Positions 8,977 through 17,440 of a stretch of DNA of 64,000 nt are shown here, piece after piece; the first letter of the stretch is position 1; the number at the start of each line of letters is the position of its first letter. A program made the position numbers and the translations under genes. Below the pieces are notes generated by a model, which was given only the letters and a program-made list of their open reading frames with translations, had not been told where the DNA came from and did not search any database. Source of the DNA: Leptospira ellinghausenii (GTDB lineage Bacteria; Spirochaetota; Leptospiria; Leptospirales; Leptospiraceae); the NCBI RefSeq assembly GCF_003114815.1, contig NZ_BFAZ01000005.1:210343-274342 (forward strand), in the 5' to 3' direction.

Positions 8977-9357
8977 TTATGTAGATTCAGACAATTTGAA
9001 ATCACGAACGGCCCATGCCCAATATATAAACAAAAATTGAAATGGTAACCTAACATATAATGCCCAAATCGGAAATCCAAAGTCCTTTCCGTCTAACGCT
9101 TCTAATAACATATTGATATTAGCAGGATAAATCGCGAGGAGGAGTAGGATGATTCCATAACATGCCAATTTTCTCATCCTTTCGTATAAAACAAGAAGGC
9201 CAAGAGTGATTTCAGAAAGTCCACTGGTGACATTGAGTAATTCGTGAAACGGTAGATAGTCAGGCATCATTTCCAGGTAAAATTCAGGTGAAAAAAAATG
9301 GTTTGTGCCTGCGACTATATAAAACAAAGCGAGGGAATACACGAAAAACTTTTTCAT
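8977..9357 (-). CDS. DoxX-like membrane protein
   Basis: 126 residues with four membrane segments. The segment FYIVAGTNHFFSPEFYLEMMPDYLP is typical of DoxX/DUF4870-like small membrane proteins, and LNVTSGLSEITLGLLVLYERMRKLACYGI follows. The family is associated with membrane redox or oxidative-stress functions in some bacteria, but the function here cannot be read from sequence. An in-frame GTG lies immediately before the ATG (GTGATG). I use the ATG at 9357. Confidence 0.78.
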   Translation of the reverse strand: MKKFFVYSLALFYIVAGTNHFFSPEFYLEMMPDYLPFHELLNVTSGLSEITLGLLVLYERMRKLACYGIILLLLAIYPANINMLLEALDGKDFGFPIWALYVRLPFQFLFIYWAWAVRDFKLSEST

Positions 9358-9406
9358 CACCGAACTAAATCACAGATTGGAAAAATTGATACAAATTTTA
9401 GAAGGA

Positions 9407-10615
9407 TTAGGCAACAATTTGACCCTCTTTTGATTTGAAGTGGCCCAATTTTTCTTCCAAACGTTTTCTGCTTTTGATGGTAATTCGGTTGGGTTCGATC
9501 ACAAGATTTGTATCTGCTTTGAATTCATCGATACTTTCCTGTTTTAGTTTGATGATCCCACACATATTACACAACTCTTCCATCTGGATATATATCGTAT
9601 GGGGAGTGGATAAACTTACATCTAAATTTCGACCGAGTCGAATGTCCTGGTCACGGATTGAATTGTACAAATACGCGTAAAGTCTGGTGACTGGAGTTTT
9701 CAAACGCAATATGACCAGTCTTTGGTGGGAAAACCAAATTCGACGTGCGATACTTTCAAAAATCTTTTGCAGTAACGACGGTCCTACTGACTCAAATAAA
9801 TTCTCTGGAGTCACTCTTAGCATTTTGCTCTTGGTCTCGGTGATCGCAGATGCCATCCTCGGAGCATTGTCAATGAGGGACATTTCGCCAAAAATCTCAC
9901 CTGGCCCGAGGACATCGATTACGTATTCAAATCCACGGACAATTCCAAATAGTTTTACATTCCCTTCTAACACAACGTAGATCTCGTTACTCTTTTCGCT
10001 TTCGACAAAAAGAACTTCGCCTGCTTCCAACGTGGACTGCATATTGTCCCAAGGAAATGGTTTATAGGAAGTTGCAACTGACTTAAATAAGTCGGACGCT
10101 TCCTGTACATTGTCTGTGGAATTGTTTTCTTTGGACCATTTGAGAAAGGCTTGTAGTGAATAAGCTGCCAGATTTGGTTTTTGCCAAGAAAGATAAGTCC
10201 GTGCATTTTGTACCAAACGTTCAGGATGGTATTCGCGATCCGCTGGTTTATTTGCTTTTGATAGATGTTTTTGAAGGGTTCTTAATTCTCTGGAATAAAG
10301 ACCTAAAATCTTCATTGCAAGTTCTTTACGTTCTTTTAGGTAAGAACCAAGCAGGCGGATTGGAATTTGCACCAATTCTACATCTGTATCAGCAAACAAT
10401 GTGACAAGGAACCTATGTTCAGTGAGTGCAGAAACCAAACCAAAACTATCCCCTGCTTCATAATAAGCTAGTTCATGGTCTACTACGATGTGTTCGGAAT
10501 CAACCGAAACCCGGCCCGATTTAACGATGAAAAAATTCCCAGTATTGACGGAATTTTGGACAACAATGGCTGCCCCTTTCGAGTATGTTACAATTTTGAT
10601 ATCTTCTACGGACAC
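9407..10615 (-). CDS. Crp/Fnr-like regulator with two cyclic-nucleotide-binding domains
   Basis: 402 residues, about twice the length of a normal Crp. Residues about 5-115 form one cNMP-binding beta-roll (GAAIVVQNSVNTGNFFIVKSG ... YEAGDSFGLVSAL). Residues about 195-300 form a second, better conserved one (LEAGEVLFVESEKSNEIYVVLEG ... GPGEIFGEMSLIDNAPRMASA), where GEMSLIDNAPRMAS corresponds to the phosphate-binding cassette. The first domain lacks that Arg-containing cassette and may not bind ligand. The C-terminal 90 residues resemble a Crp-type helix-turn-helix (IQMEELCNMCGI). It starts with GTG, 41 bases behind eboF on the same strand, so read-through from the ebo operon is possible. An adenylate cyclase lies elsewhere in the window (57110). 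Confidence 0.82.
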   Translation of the reverse strand: MSVEDIKIVTYSKGAAIVVQNSVNTGNFFIVKSGRVSVDSEHIVVDHELAYYEAGDSFGLVSALTEHRFLVTLFADTDVELVQIPIRLLGSYLKERKELAMKILGLYSRELRTLQKHLSKANKPADREYHPERLVQNARTYLSWQKPNLAAYSLQAFLKWSKENNSTDNVQEASDLFKSVATSYKPFPWDNMQSTLEAGEVLFVESEKSNEIYVVLEGNVKLFGIVRGFEYVIDVLGPGEIFGEMSLIDNAPRMASAITETKSKMLRVTPENLFESVGPSLLQKIFESIARRIWFSHQRLVILRLKTPVTRLYAYLYNSIRDQDIRLGRNLDVSLSTPHTIYIQMEELCNMCGIIKLKQESIDEFKADTNLVIEPNRITIKSRKRLEEKLGHFKSKEGQIVA

Positions 10616-10656
10616 TGAATTAAAAAAAATGATTTATAAAGGTACGAGTCAAACAT

Positions 10657-12051
10657 TTAAATCTCCGAAGTCATCTGCTCCCAGATGAAATCGTACACTT
10701 TTATAGCAGAAATATTTTTCTTAGGGAGAGGGATTTCTGCTGAAAAAATAGGGTAAAATTCTGGACTCTTTGGAAATCCACCATGGGAACCTCTTACCAA
10801 ACCAGCATCTAATGGAATGACATCCATTAAGTAACGAAAGCCAAGTTTTTTCTTGATTAATGTCCAAATCACCTTCCATTTTACAAACTTTTGACTTGGG
10901 TTTAAAAAGAGTTCTGCAGGATCATACCCAGGTTTTCGATGGATGTCCACCAAGCGAGCGTAATCTGGAGCTTCTTTGTCGTTCATCCAATAATAGTAAG
11001 TAAACCAAAAGCCGTCTTTTGCAACTAAAACAAGATCTCCCGATCTTTCATGGTGAATGTGGTATTTTTTTTGTTCTCTTTTATCAAGGACTAATGCAAC
11101 ACCTGGTATTTGTTTGGCGATTTTTTTTGTACGTTGTATGGTTTCCACATCTTTACAATAAATATGTGAGACTTGGTGGTCAGATACTGCAAAAGCCTGG
11201 GATGCACCTGGATCTAAAAGTTCGTACCAACGTTCCTTTCTTACTTGGATTAGATTGTTTTCTCTTAAAACTCGATTGATATGAATGGGTGTGTGAACAT
11301 CACTAATTCCATACTCAGAAAGTAAAATCACTTTGGCATTTTTCTTTTGGTAGGATTCCACTAACTCTTTTACAATCTGATCCAGTTCTGATAGTTCCTT
11401 TTTTAGTTTGGATACGTTAGAACCAACCTTTTGTAACCCATAATCCAAATGGGGTAAATACACTAGTGTCAATGTAGGATCATATTTTTGGTCTACATAT
11501 AGAGTGGCATCTTTGATCCATTTTGTAGAACGAATATTTGCATTTGGTCCCCAAAAATGGAATAGTGGGAAAGCTCCAAATTTATTTTGTAGTTCGTCTC
11601 TTAATTCAGGTGGATGGGAATAACAATCAGGTGCCTTGACTCCATCTGCATGGTATTGTGGTCTTGGTGTAACAGAATAATCTGCAGAAGAGTACATATT
11701 GTACCACCAAAACATTTTGGAACATGTAAATGTAGGATCAATTTTTTTGGCTTTTTCCCAAAGTTTTTCTCCATAGACCAAATGATTGGATTGTTTCCAA
11801 AATTTCACTTCGGAATCAATTCGGTCATACCATCCATTCCCCACAATTCCATGTTCATTTGGCCATTTACCAGTTAGGTAGGTGCTTTGTACGCTTGTAG
11901 TGACACCAGGTAACATTGGTTCAATGAGAGTATGGTTATTTAATTTGAGATATTGTTTTAAAAAGGGAGTGTGTTCCGAAATTACACTTTTCGAAAGCCC
12001 CACTATATTGATGACTACTGTTTTTTGCAATTTTGATTTTGTTTGTTTCAT
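10657..12051 (-). CDS. eboF: EboF: alkaline phosphatase/NPP-superfamily protein of the ebo cluster
   Basis: 464 residues. The fold is that of type I phosphodiesterases/nucleotide pyrophosphatases: LPGVTTSVQSTYLTG carries the nucleophile position (Thr51 by alignment with TFPN-x5-TG of the superfamily), followed by WPNEHGIVGNGWYDR and, near the C-terminus, RGSHGGFPKSPEF. Several metal-ligand positions of classical members look replaced: the first DG is VG (NIVGLS), SDHGM is SEYGI, and DxxGH is LDYGLQ. The same spellings are, as I recall, usual in EboF homologues. The ATG overlaps the eboE stop by four bases. It is the last gene of the ebo operon. The substrate is unknown. Confidence 0.85.
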   Translation of the reverse strand: MKQTKSKLQKTVVINIVGLSKSVISEHTPFLKQYLKLNNHTLIEPMLPGVTTSVQSTYLTGKWPNEHGIVGNGWYDRIDSEVKFWKQSNHLVYGEKLWEKAKKIDPTFTCSKMFWWYNMYSSADYSVTPRPQYHADGVKAPDCYSHPPELRDELQNKFGAFPLFHFWGPNANIRSTKWIKDATLYVDQKYDPTLTLVYLPHLDYGLQKVGSNVSKLKKELSELDQIVKELVESYQKKNAKVILLSEYGISDVHTPIHINRVLRENNLIQVRKERWYELLDPGASQAFAVSDHQVSHIYCKDVETIQRTKKIAKQIPGVALVLDKREQKKYHIHHERSGDLVLVAKDGFWFTYYYWMNDKEAPDYARLVDIHRKPGYDPAELFLNPSQKFVKWKVIWTLIKKKLGFRYLMDVIPLDAGLVRGSHGGFPKSPEFYPIFSAEIPLPKKNISAIKVYDFIWEQMTSEI

Positions 12052-13265
12052 TTTGGATCGTTTATCTTATCGCTCATCATTGTTTGTAACCAATCAAGTT
12101 CTCTTACGATGGATGCTTCTAAAGAAATTTGTAAGGGTGTGGGAAGGACATTCCAAGTGTATGTTTCAATTTCCAATACATTTGTAAAGGGCGATTGTTT
12201 CTGAATTTTCAAGACTGTAACCAATTCTTCTTGTGTAGACAAAAACTCACCATACGAATCTAAAAATATCGGAACATGAAAATGGATTCTCCATTCTTCG
12301 CCCATCTCAGCACCATTAAGGATTGCTTCCCCTAAGTCTTTATACGAGAGTATCGCTCCATTTCGTTTCACTGACACAACTTGGTGTAAGTATTTTTTTT
12401 CATCAAAAGGTTTTAATAAATTGAGTTTTTCTTCGATCGATCCAGAAAATTCCACCTTTAAAGCGGAACTCACTTGGATCCTTCCCACTTTAATTCCAGT
12501 CCGTTTTAACTCTGAAAACAATACATCATTCATCTCGTGTGTGACTGCTAGGTGGCACACATCCAAACAAAATCGAATGTGTTCTTTGGTATTTTGAATG
12601 GCAATTGTTTGATCAAATCCAAACTCTTTTTTTAAAATTGGTAGTGCCATAGGCAAAAGTTCATTTTCATACCAATGGACCAAATTTGCAAAAGTTCCGA
12701 GGAAACCATCCGGCTCTGGTTCAATGTCTAAGTGTAGGATTCGTGATTCCTTTTTTTTAATTCGGATCAAGTCGACTAGTGTTTGAATGATGAAATGATT
12801 ACACTTATTTTTCCTTTTTAAAAAATCCGTTTCATTGGACTCAAAATAGAGATACGAAAGCGGAGGGGTGGAAACACCTCCTTCTTCTCCTAGAGGCAAC
12901 ATTTCATTTAATAGTAAAAACAATCGTTTTGTATATTCATACCTTTCGTTCGTTGACCAATCGGGATGATAAACACCTTCTTTCACTACTTCAGAATGGA
13001 ATCCTCCATACGGAAATCCATTGATTGAAATCACATACATCGATTCCTGTTTGAGCCATTTTTTCCATTCTAAAAGAATTTCTTTTTGAGAAAGGTTTAG
13101 CGAAGCTTCATTGGATAAACGTAGACCAATTCCAAAAGGTTCATTCGGTGAAATTTGTGTTTTGATTTTAGGAAGATAATTTTTTAATTCCTGAAAATGG
13201 TCTTCCCATGATTCTCCAACATGGATATTGGAACAATAGGTTATGTGTCCATATTTTGTTTTCAA
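12048..13265 (-). CDS. eboE: EboE: TIM-barrel metabolite-traffic protein (xylose-isomerase-like)
   Basis: 405 residues. The start HITYCSNIHVGESWEDHF matches the usual EboE N-terminus, and a TIM barrel of the sugar-phosphate isomerase/endonuclease-IV type follows. Candidate metal or acid residues are in HLDIEPEPDGFLG (about residue 195) and FCLDVCHLAVTHE (about 230). The start codon is TTG (13265-13263), which overlaps the eboD stop (TTGA), so translation is coupled. In cyanobacteria the ebo cluster is needed to move a scytonemin precursor to the periplasm, and EboE carries the name metabolite-traffic protein from that context. The chemistry in this organism is unknown. Confidence 0.85.
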   Translation of the reverse strand: MKTKYGHITYCSNIHVGESWEDHFQELKNYLPKIKTQISPNEPFGIGLRLSNEASLNLSQKEILLEWKKWLKQESMYVISINGFPYGGFHSEVVKEGVYHPDWSTNERYEYTKRLFLLLNEMLPLGEEGGVSTPPLSYLYFESNETDFLKRKNKCNHFIIQTLVDLIRIKKKESRILHLDIEPEPDGFLGTFANLVHWYENELLPMALPILKKEFGFDQTIAIQNTKEHIRFCLDVCHLAVTHEMNDVLFSELKRTGIKVGRIQVSSALKVEFSGSIEEKLNLLKPFDEKKYLHQVVSVKRNGAILSYKDLGEAILNGAEMGEEWRIHFHVPIFLDSYGEFLSTQEELVTVLKIQKQSPFTNVLEIETYTWNVLPTPLQISLEASIVRELDWLQTMMSDKINDPK

Positions 13266-14422
13266 CGGAAATTGACCAAAGTATCAAAAGCAGACATTAA
13301 AATTGATATATCCATGGAATACACTTCTTTCGGTTTCCCTATTTCATCTAACATTAACAATGTGAGTTTACCACCTAGATGTTCTCTAAACTCTTCTAAG
13401 GCAATTTCTAAATTTTCTTTTCCTTTCTCTAATAAAATCGGGAAATTCAAGGTAAACCCGAGTCCCAATAACAAACGTAAAATCCGTAAATATTCGGATT
13501 CTTTTAAATCACCACACAAAAAGGAATAGATCGAATCGAGTGCAATTCCCACCGCCACTGCTTCTCCATGTCGAATGGAAAAATTGGAAAGGTATTCTAA
13601 TTTATGTGCAAACCAATGCCCAAAATCCAAAGGCCTTGAAGAACCAAATTCGAAAGGATCCCCACTACGGATGTGTTCCATGTGAAGCCTCGCACAGTCG
13701 AAGACTAACTGTTCCATCACATCAATGTTTCGGTTCACGAGTGAATTCACATTCAATTCTATCCAACGAAAAAAAGATTCCTCTTTAATCAAAGATACCT
13801 TTACAGCTTCTGCTATCCCAGAACGCCAATCTCTATCATCCAGAGAAATAAGAAACGATGAGTCATTAAACACAGCAATGGGTGGTGCAAAAGTACCTAA
13901 GAAGTTTTTTTTCCCAAAGTAATTGATGCTATTTTTAACTCCGACTCCCGAATCATTTTGAGAAAGGACAGTTGTTGGAACTCTTAACAAACGAATGCCA
14001 CGATGAGATACTGCAGTTGCAAATCCTACCATATCAAGAAAGGCACCACCCCCAATCGCCATCACATAGGAGTGCCTATCTATCCCATACTCACTGATGC
14101 CAGAGGAAACCAATTCCCAAAATTCATTTTTGTTTTTGGAATTTTCTCCGCCAGGGATTGTCAAAATATTTTTTACCAATTGAACAGATGTTACATTTGA
14201 TTCAAAATAGGATTGTATGGACTCTCGAAAGTGTTTCTGATGCAACAGAATTCCATCATCTACAACAACCAAAACTTTCTTTTTGGATCCTTTTTGTTCT
14301 TGTAAACCAAAGAAATTTCGTAGAACCAAATTTTCTAAAGCAAACAAATGTTTTGTGAAAAATACTTCATATCGATATGATACTTGAAACTCAGATTGAA
14401 GCCTTTTAAATCGATTTTCCAT
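13262..14422 (-). CDS. eboD: EboD: 3-dehydroquinate synthase-like sugar phosphate cyclase
   Basis: 386 residues from the ATG at 14422. The open frame extends upstream into eboC, but that part reads as a nonsense overlap. A ROK-like or DHQS-like NAD site is seen in VVDDGI, GGENSKNK and AIGGGAFLDMVGFATAVSHRGI. VPTTVLSQNDSGVGVKNSINYFGKKNFLG follows. The metal ligands of the cyclase family are visible: Glu in GIAEAVK, His in DFGHWFAHKLE, and His in RHGEAVAVGIA. The family makes cyclitols from sugar phosphates. It sits eight bases after eboC and overlaps eboE. The substrate is not known; it is distinct from the aroB of the shikimate pathway by its cluster context. Confidence 0.85.
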   Translation of the reverse strand: MENRFKRLQSEFQVSYRYEVFFTKHLFALENLVLRNFFGLQEQKGSKKKVLVVVDDGILLHQKHFRESIQSYFESNVTSVQLVKNILTIPGGENSKNKNEFWELVSSGISEYGIDRHSYVMAIGGGAFLDMVGFATAVSHRGIRLLRVPTTVLSQNDSGVGVKNSINYFGKKNFLGTFAPPIAVFNDSSFLISLDDRDWRSGIAEAVKVSLIKEESFFRWIELNVNSLVNRNIDVMEQLVFDCARLHMEHIRSGDPFEFGSSRPLDFGHWFAHKLEYLSNFSIRHGEAVAVGIALDSIYSFLCGDLKESEYLRILRLLLGLGFTLNFPILLEKGKENLEIALEEFREHLGGKLTLLMLDEIGKPKEVYSMDISILMSAFDTLVNFR

Positions 14423-14430
14423 TTTTTCTG

Positions 14431-15294
14431 TTACGTGACTGCAAAATACTTTGCGATTAAAAATGACAAAGGTAACAAAAAAAGAATGAGAATTGCAATT
14501 GGTATCACCCCAGAAGCGGCAGCAAAACTGGCGTTCAAAAGAATTAATGTTAATACGCCCGTTTTTACTGACTTCCCGATCAAAGTAGGTGAAGGATTTT
14601 GGATGGCTCGCCAAAGTGTTGGGAATAAAATCAAAGAATGTAGTGTGATAAAAGGAAATGTATAAAGAAAGTAGTGATTGTAAATGGAATAGATAATTTG
14701 TGAACAAAAAACACCCAGATACAAAAATCCCGCGATAAAAAATCGAATCTTACCACCACCAAAAACTTCATTTTGGCTAATGGTTGTAATTGCAGCTATA
14801 TAAAAAATCGGCAAAACCGATAAACTAACAAACGTCAATGGAATTGATTTTAGGATTGTCATTCCTAATACCAAATTAAGGCCTCTGCATAATCCCATTA
14901 CGAAGGGACCCAAAACCAAATGGTGTTTCGCAAATCGATTGTAAGTAATGACAAATACCACAATCGAAATTGAAATGATAAAACTAATTTCACTGTATAG
15001 GAAAGAGAAAAGAAGTCCCATACCAAATAAGAAAATTCCCATATACAATGCATGTTTGGAAGGTACTTTTCCTGATGGGATGGGTCTTTCTGGTCTTTCG
15101 ATTGAATCGATATTCCGATCAAAATAATCATTAAGTACTACACCACCAGCATACAAACAGATACTAGCGAGTATTAATAAACTCCCTCCTTTTACCCAAG
15201 GGAAGGAAACGATGGCCATACCCGCTAAAATATCAGCAACGGCAGTGACAAGATTTGCTGGTCTTAATAAAATGAGATAACTTTTAAAATTCAT
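14431..15294 (-). CDS. eboC: EboC: UbiA-family prenyltransferase
   Basis: 287 residues with about eight to nine membrane segments. The first aspartate-rich motif of UbiA prenyltransferases is clear: VLNDYFDRNIDSIERPERPIPSG (NDxxDxxxD, near residue 55). The second is weaker, in the loop near SPTLIGKSVKTG. UbiA proteins transfer a prenyl group to an acceptor in the membrane. EboB ends exactly where eboC begins (TAAATG, no gap) and eboD starts eight bases after it, so this is the middle of a single transcription unit. As a membrane prenyl transferase it probably lipidates the cluster product or a carrier. That last step is inference. Confidence 0.85.
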   Translation of the reverse strand: MNFKSYLILLRPANLVTAVADILAGMAIVSFPWVKGGSLLILASICLYAGGVVLNDYFDRNIDSIERPERPIPSGKVPSKHALYMGIFLFGMGLLFSFLYSEISFIISISIVVFVITYNRFAKHHLVLGPFVMGLCRGLNLVLGMTILKSIPLTFVSLSVLPIFYIAAITTISQNEVFGGGKIRFFIAGFLYLGVFCSQIIYSIYNHYFLYTFPFITLHSLILFPTLWRAIQNPSPTLIGKSVKTGVLTLILLNASFAAASGVIPIAILILFLLPLSFLIAKYFAVT

Positions 15295-16323
15295 TTAATC
15301 GATGTAGAGAGAGTTTTGATTCCATTTGGGAAGTTGCCCCCCTCGCAAAACAGAATTGCCATGGAATTTTTCATTCGGATCCGAAGGGGTACTCGATTCA
15401 AAATCGGATACTTGGATTTGACCACTTTTGGCAAATGCTTCTATTGCATTTTCATACGTCACCTTACGAATGACATCATGTGGTATCCCACGATTTACCA
15501 TAAGTGCAGCAGTTTTTGGAATGGCAAGTGGATCCGATATGCCCCAATCAGCACTTGAATTGATCATAATTCTTTCAGCACCATATTGTTCTACAATGGA
15601 TACCATTCTCTTGTTTCCCATTTTAGTAAATGGATAGATTGTGAAGGCAGCATAAAATCCTTGGTCTAACACCGACTTAACGGTCTCTTCATTATTATGA
15701 TCCACAATGACCCAAGAAGGATCTAATCCATGTTCAATGGCGATCGACATGCTCCTTTCAGTTCCTCTTTTTTTATCTCGATGAGGGGTATGGATTTGCA
15801 CCGGTAATTTGGCTTCTTTTGCTAATTCCAATTGTAAACGATAGTATTTTTCTTCTAATTCCGTTTGGTCATCAAATCCGATTTCACCAACCCCAACCAC
15901 ACCTTCTTTATAAATATAAAGTGGTAAAATCTCCATGACTTCTTCCGCCAATCGTTCGTTATTTGCTTCTCTCGAATTTAGACCAATGGTACAATAATGT
16001 TTGATTCCAAATTGAGAAGAGCGAAACCGTTCCCAACCAACTAAACTACTGTAATAGTCTTTAAAACTCGAGAGCCCTGTGCGAGGCTGACCTACCCAAA
16101 ATGCTGGTTCAATGACAGCAACGATCCCTGCTTGTGCCATATTTTGGTAATCATCAGTTGTCCGAGAAACCATATGAATATGAGGGTCAAAAAATTTGAA
16201 TCCTTTGATTTTATCTTTATAGTCATTCCATTGCAAATCCATATGCGTTGGTGTATCTTTTGTTTTGTTTTGATTCTCAAAGTGGGAAGGATTCGTTGTT
16301 AGATCTGATTTTTTTTCACACAT
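15295..16323 (-). CDS. eboB: EboB: TatD-like metal-dependent hydrolase
   Basis: 342 residues. An amidohydrolase/TatD barrel with the N-terminal HxH motif FFDPHIHMVSRTTDDY (about residue 46-52). Further metal-ligand segments are GVGEIGFDD (Glu), VQIHTPHRDK (His) and WVIVDHNNEET (His), with the final Asp in INSSADWGISDPLA. The N-terminal 27 residues before MDLQWNDYKD are polar and low in conservation, so translation could begin at Met28. It stands six bases after eboA. The ebo TatD-like protein is not a DNase in any system I know; its substrate is unknown. Confidence 0.85.
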   Translation of the reverse strand: MCEKKSDLTTNPSHFENQNKTKDTPTHMDLQWNDYKDKIKGFKFFDPHIHMVSRTTDDYQNMAQAGIVAVIEPAFWVGQPRTGLSSFKDYYSSLVGWERFRSSQFGIKHYCTIGLNSREANNERLAEEVMEILPLYIYKEGVVGVGEIGFDDQTELEEKYYRLQLELAKEAKLPVQIHTPHRDKKRGTERSMSIAIEHGLDPSWVIVDHNNEETVKSVLDQGFYAAFTIYPFTKMGNKRMVSIVEQYGAERIMINSSADWGISDPLAIPKTAALMVNRGIPHDVIRKVTYENAIEAFAKSGQIQVSDFESSTPSDPNEKFHGNSVLRGGQLPKWNQNSLYID

Positions 16324-16329
16324 AAAAAA

Positions 16330-17181
16330 TTAATGATTGTTTCCTAATTTAGACCAATCCCATTTCCCATTTTTAATTTCTTCGAGGAATTTTGGATGTT
16401 TTGTTCCTAATAATTGGTATGAGTTCAATTCTGATTGTGAACAAATTAAACTAGCTGCCAGCACATCCTCTTCTCTTCTTGATTTGAATAAGGTTTCGAC
16501 AAGGTAGAGTTCTCCTTCTGAAAGATAAGGAACCAGTAATTGCCAAACATTGGCAGGCACTTCTCTTCCTGCTGACCACCTTTCTTTCACAAAACTGATT
16601 AAACTGATTGATAGATTTTGGTTTTTTCTTTCTGACAATCCATAAATCATTTGGATTGGTTTTTCATTGAAGATCGTTTTTAAAACCAATTGGTTCCAAG
16701 CTAACTCTGGAAACTCTTGGTACGGGAAAGGGTTATGTAAAGCAATTGCATCAAAAACAAATCCCATATTCGATCGAACTGCATCCGTTGCTCTCGGTAA
16801 CCAAACTTGTGGGTATGGGAGAATCGGTAAGGAAGAAAACAAGGCAACCAATTCATTTAATTCCGCAGTATCAAATAAGGTCTCAATTTTTTCGATCAAT
16901 TCGTCTTTTGAAAGTGTTACTAGAAAACCGAGGAACCAAACACGGCTTAAACGAACTAAATTCCAATGATTCACTTGAAATCCAGGGAGATTTGGAATCA
17001 AGTTTTGATCTTCTACATCTTCTTGGATGATGGTTTTCGAGAGAAACCTTGGTGCTTTAACAAAGGCAGTCATCAGTGCATTCGGATTGTCTTTCGGAAT
17101 CGAGTCCAACCACTTTATTTCTGATTCGGTAGTATGTTTTTTCAGCAATGGATAAAAATAGGAAGAATAAGAAGTTGGCAT
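16330..17181 (-). CDS. eboA: EboA domain protein
   Basis: 283 residues from the ATG at 17181; an in-frame TTG at 17190 is an alternative. The protein is helical, without signal peptide or catalytic motif. It contains AVRSNMGFVFDAIALHNPFPYQEFPELAWNQLVLK, a stretch typical of EboA homologues, and ends in a short Lys/Asn-rich tail. EboA is the first gene of ebo clusters in other bacteria, and this position and the orthologous order behind it (B-C-D-E-F) support the call more than any motif does. A divergent porin-like gene starts 260 bases upstream, so a shared regulatory region is likely. Confidence 0.75.
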   Translation of the reverse strand: MPTSYSSYFYPLLKKHTTESEIKWLDSIPKDNPNALMTAFVKAPRFLSKTIIQEDVEDQNLIPNLPGFQVNHWNLVRLSRVWFLGFLVTLSKDELIEKIETLFDTAELNELVALFSSLPILPYPQVWLPRATDAVRSNMGFVFDAIALHNPFPYQEFPELAWNQLVLKTIFNEKPIQMIYGLSERKNQNLSISLISFVKERWSAGREVPANVWQLLVPYLSEGELYLVETLFKSRREEDVLAASLICSQSELNSYQLLGTKHPKFLEEIKNGKWDWSKLGNNH

Positions 17182-17440
17182 AAAATACAACTAAGAGAAT
17201 GATTTTTGGGAACAAAAGTGGAGTAAACCAAATATTAGTGGTTTTACGAAGCTTTCCCCCCTCTGCCTAATTTTCAATCATTAGTATGTCTCTTAGCAAA
17301 ACTAAAAAAATAGTATCCAAAATCTTCAATAAACTGTACAAATTCCAACTTTAAAATAAGGTGTCCTACGCATCTATAAATTTATGGATAGGAAACAGGT
17401 TAGGTCTCATATTCACTGGCAAAAATCACGGGAGTACCAA

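Noticed and set aside
14423..14707. The upstream extension of the eboD open frame
   Set aside because: It overlaps the coding sequence of eboC in another frame and its translated sequence has no family similarity. The ATG at 14422 gives a normal EboD length.
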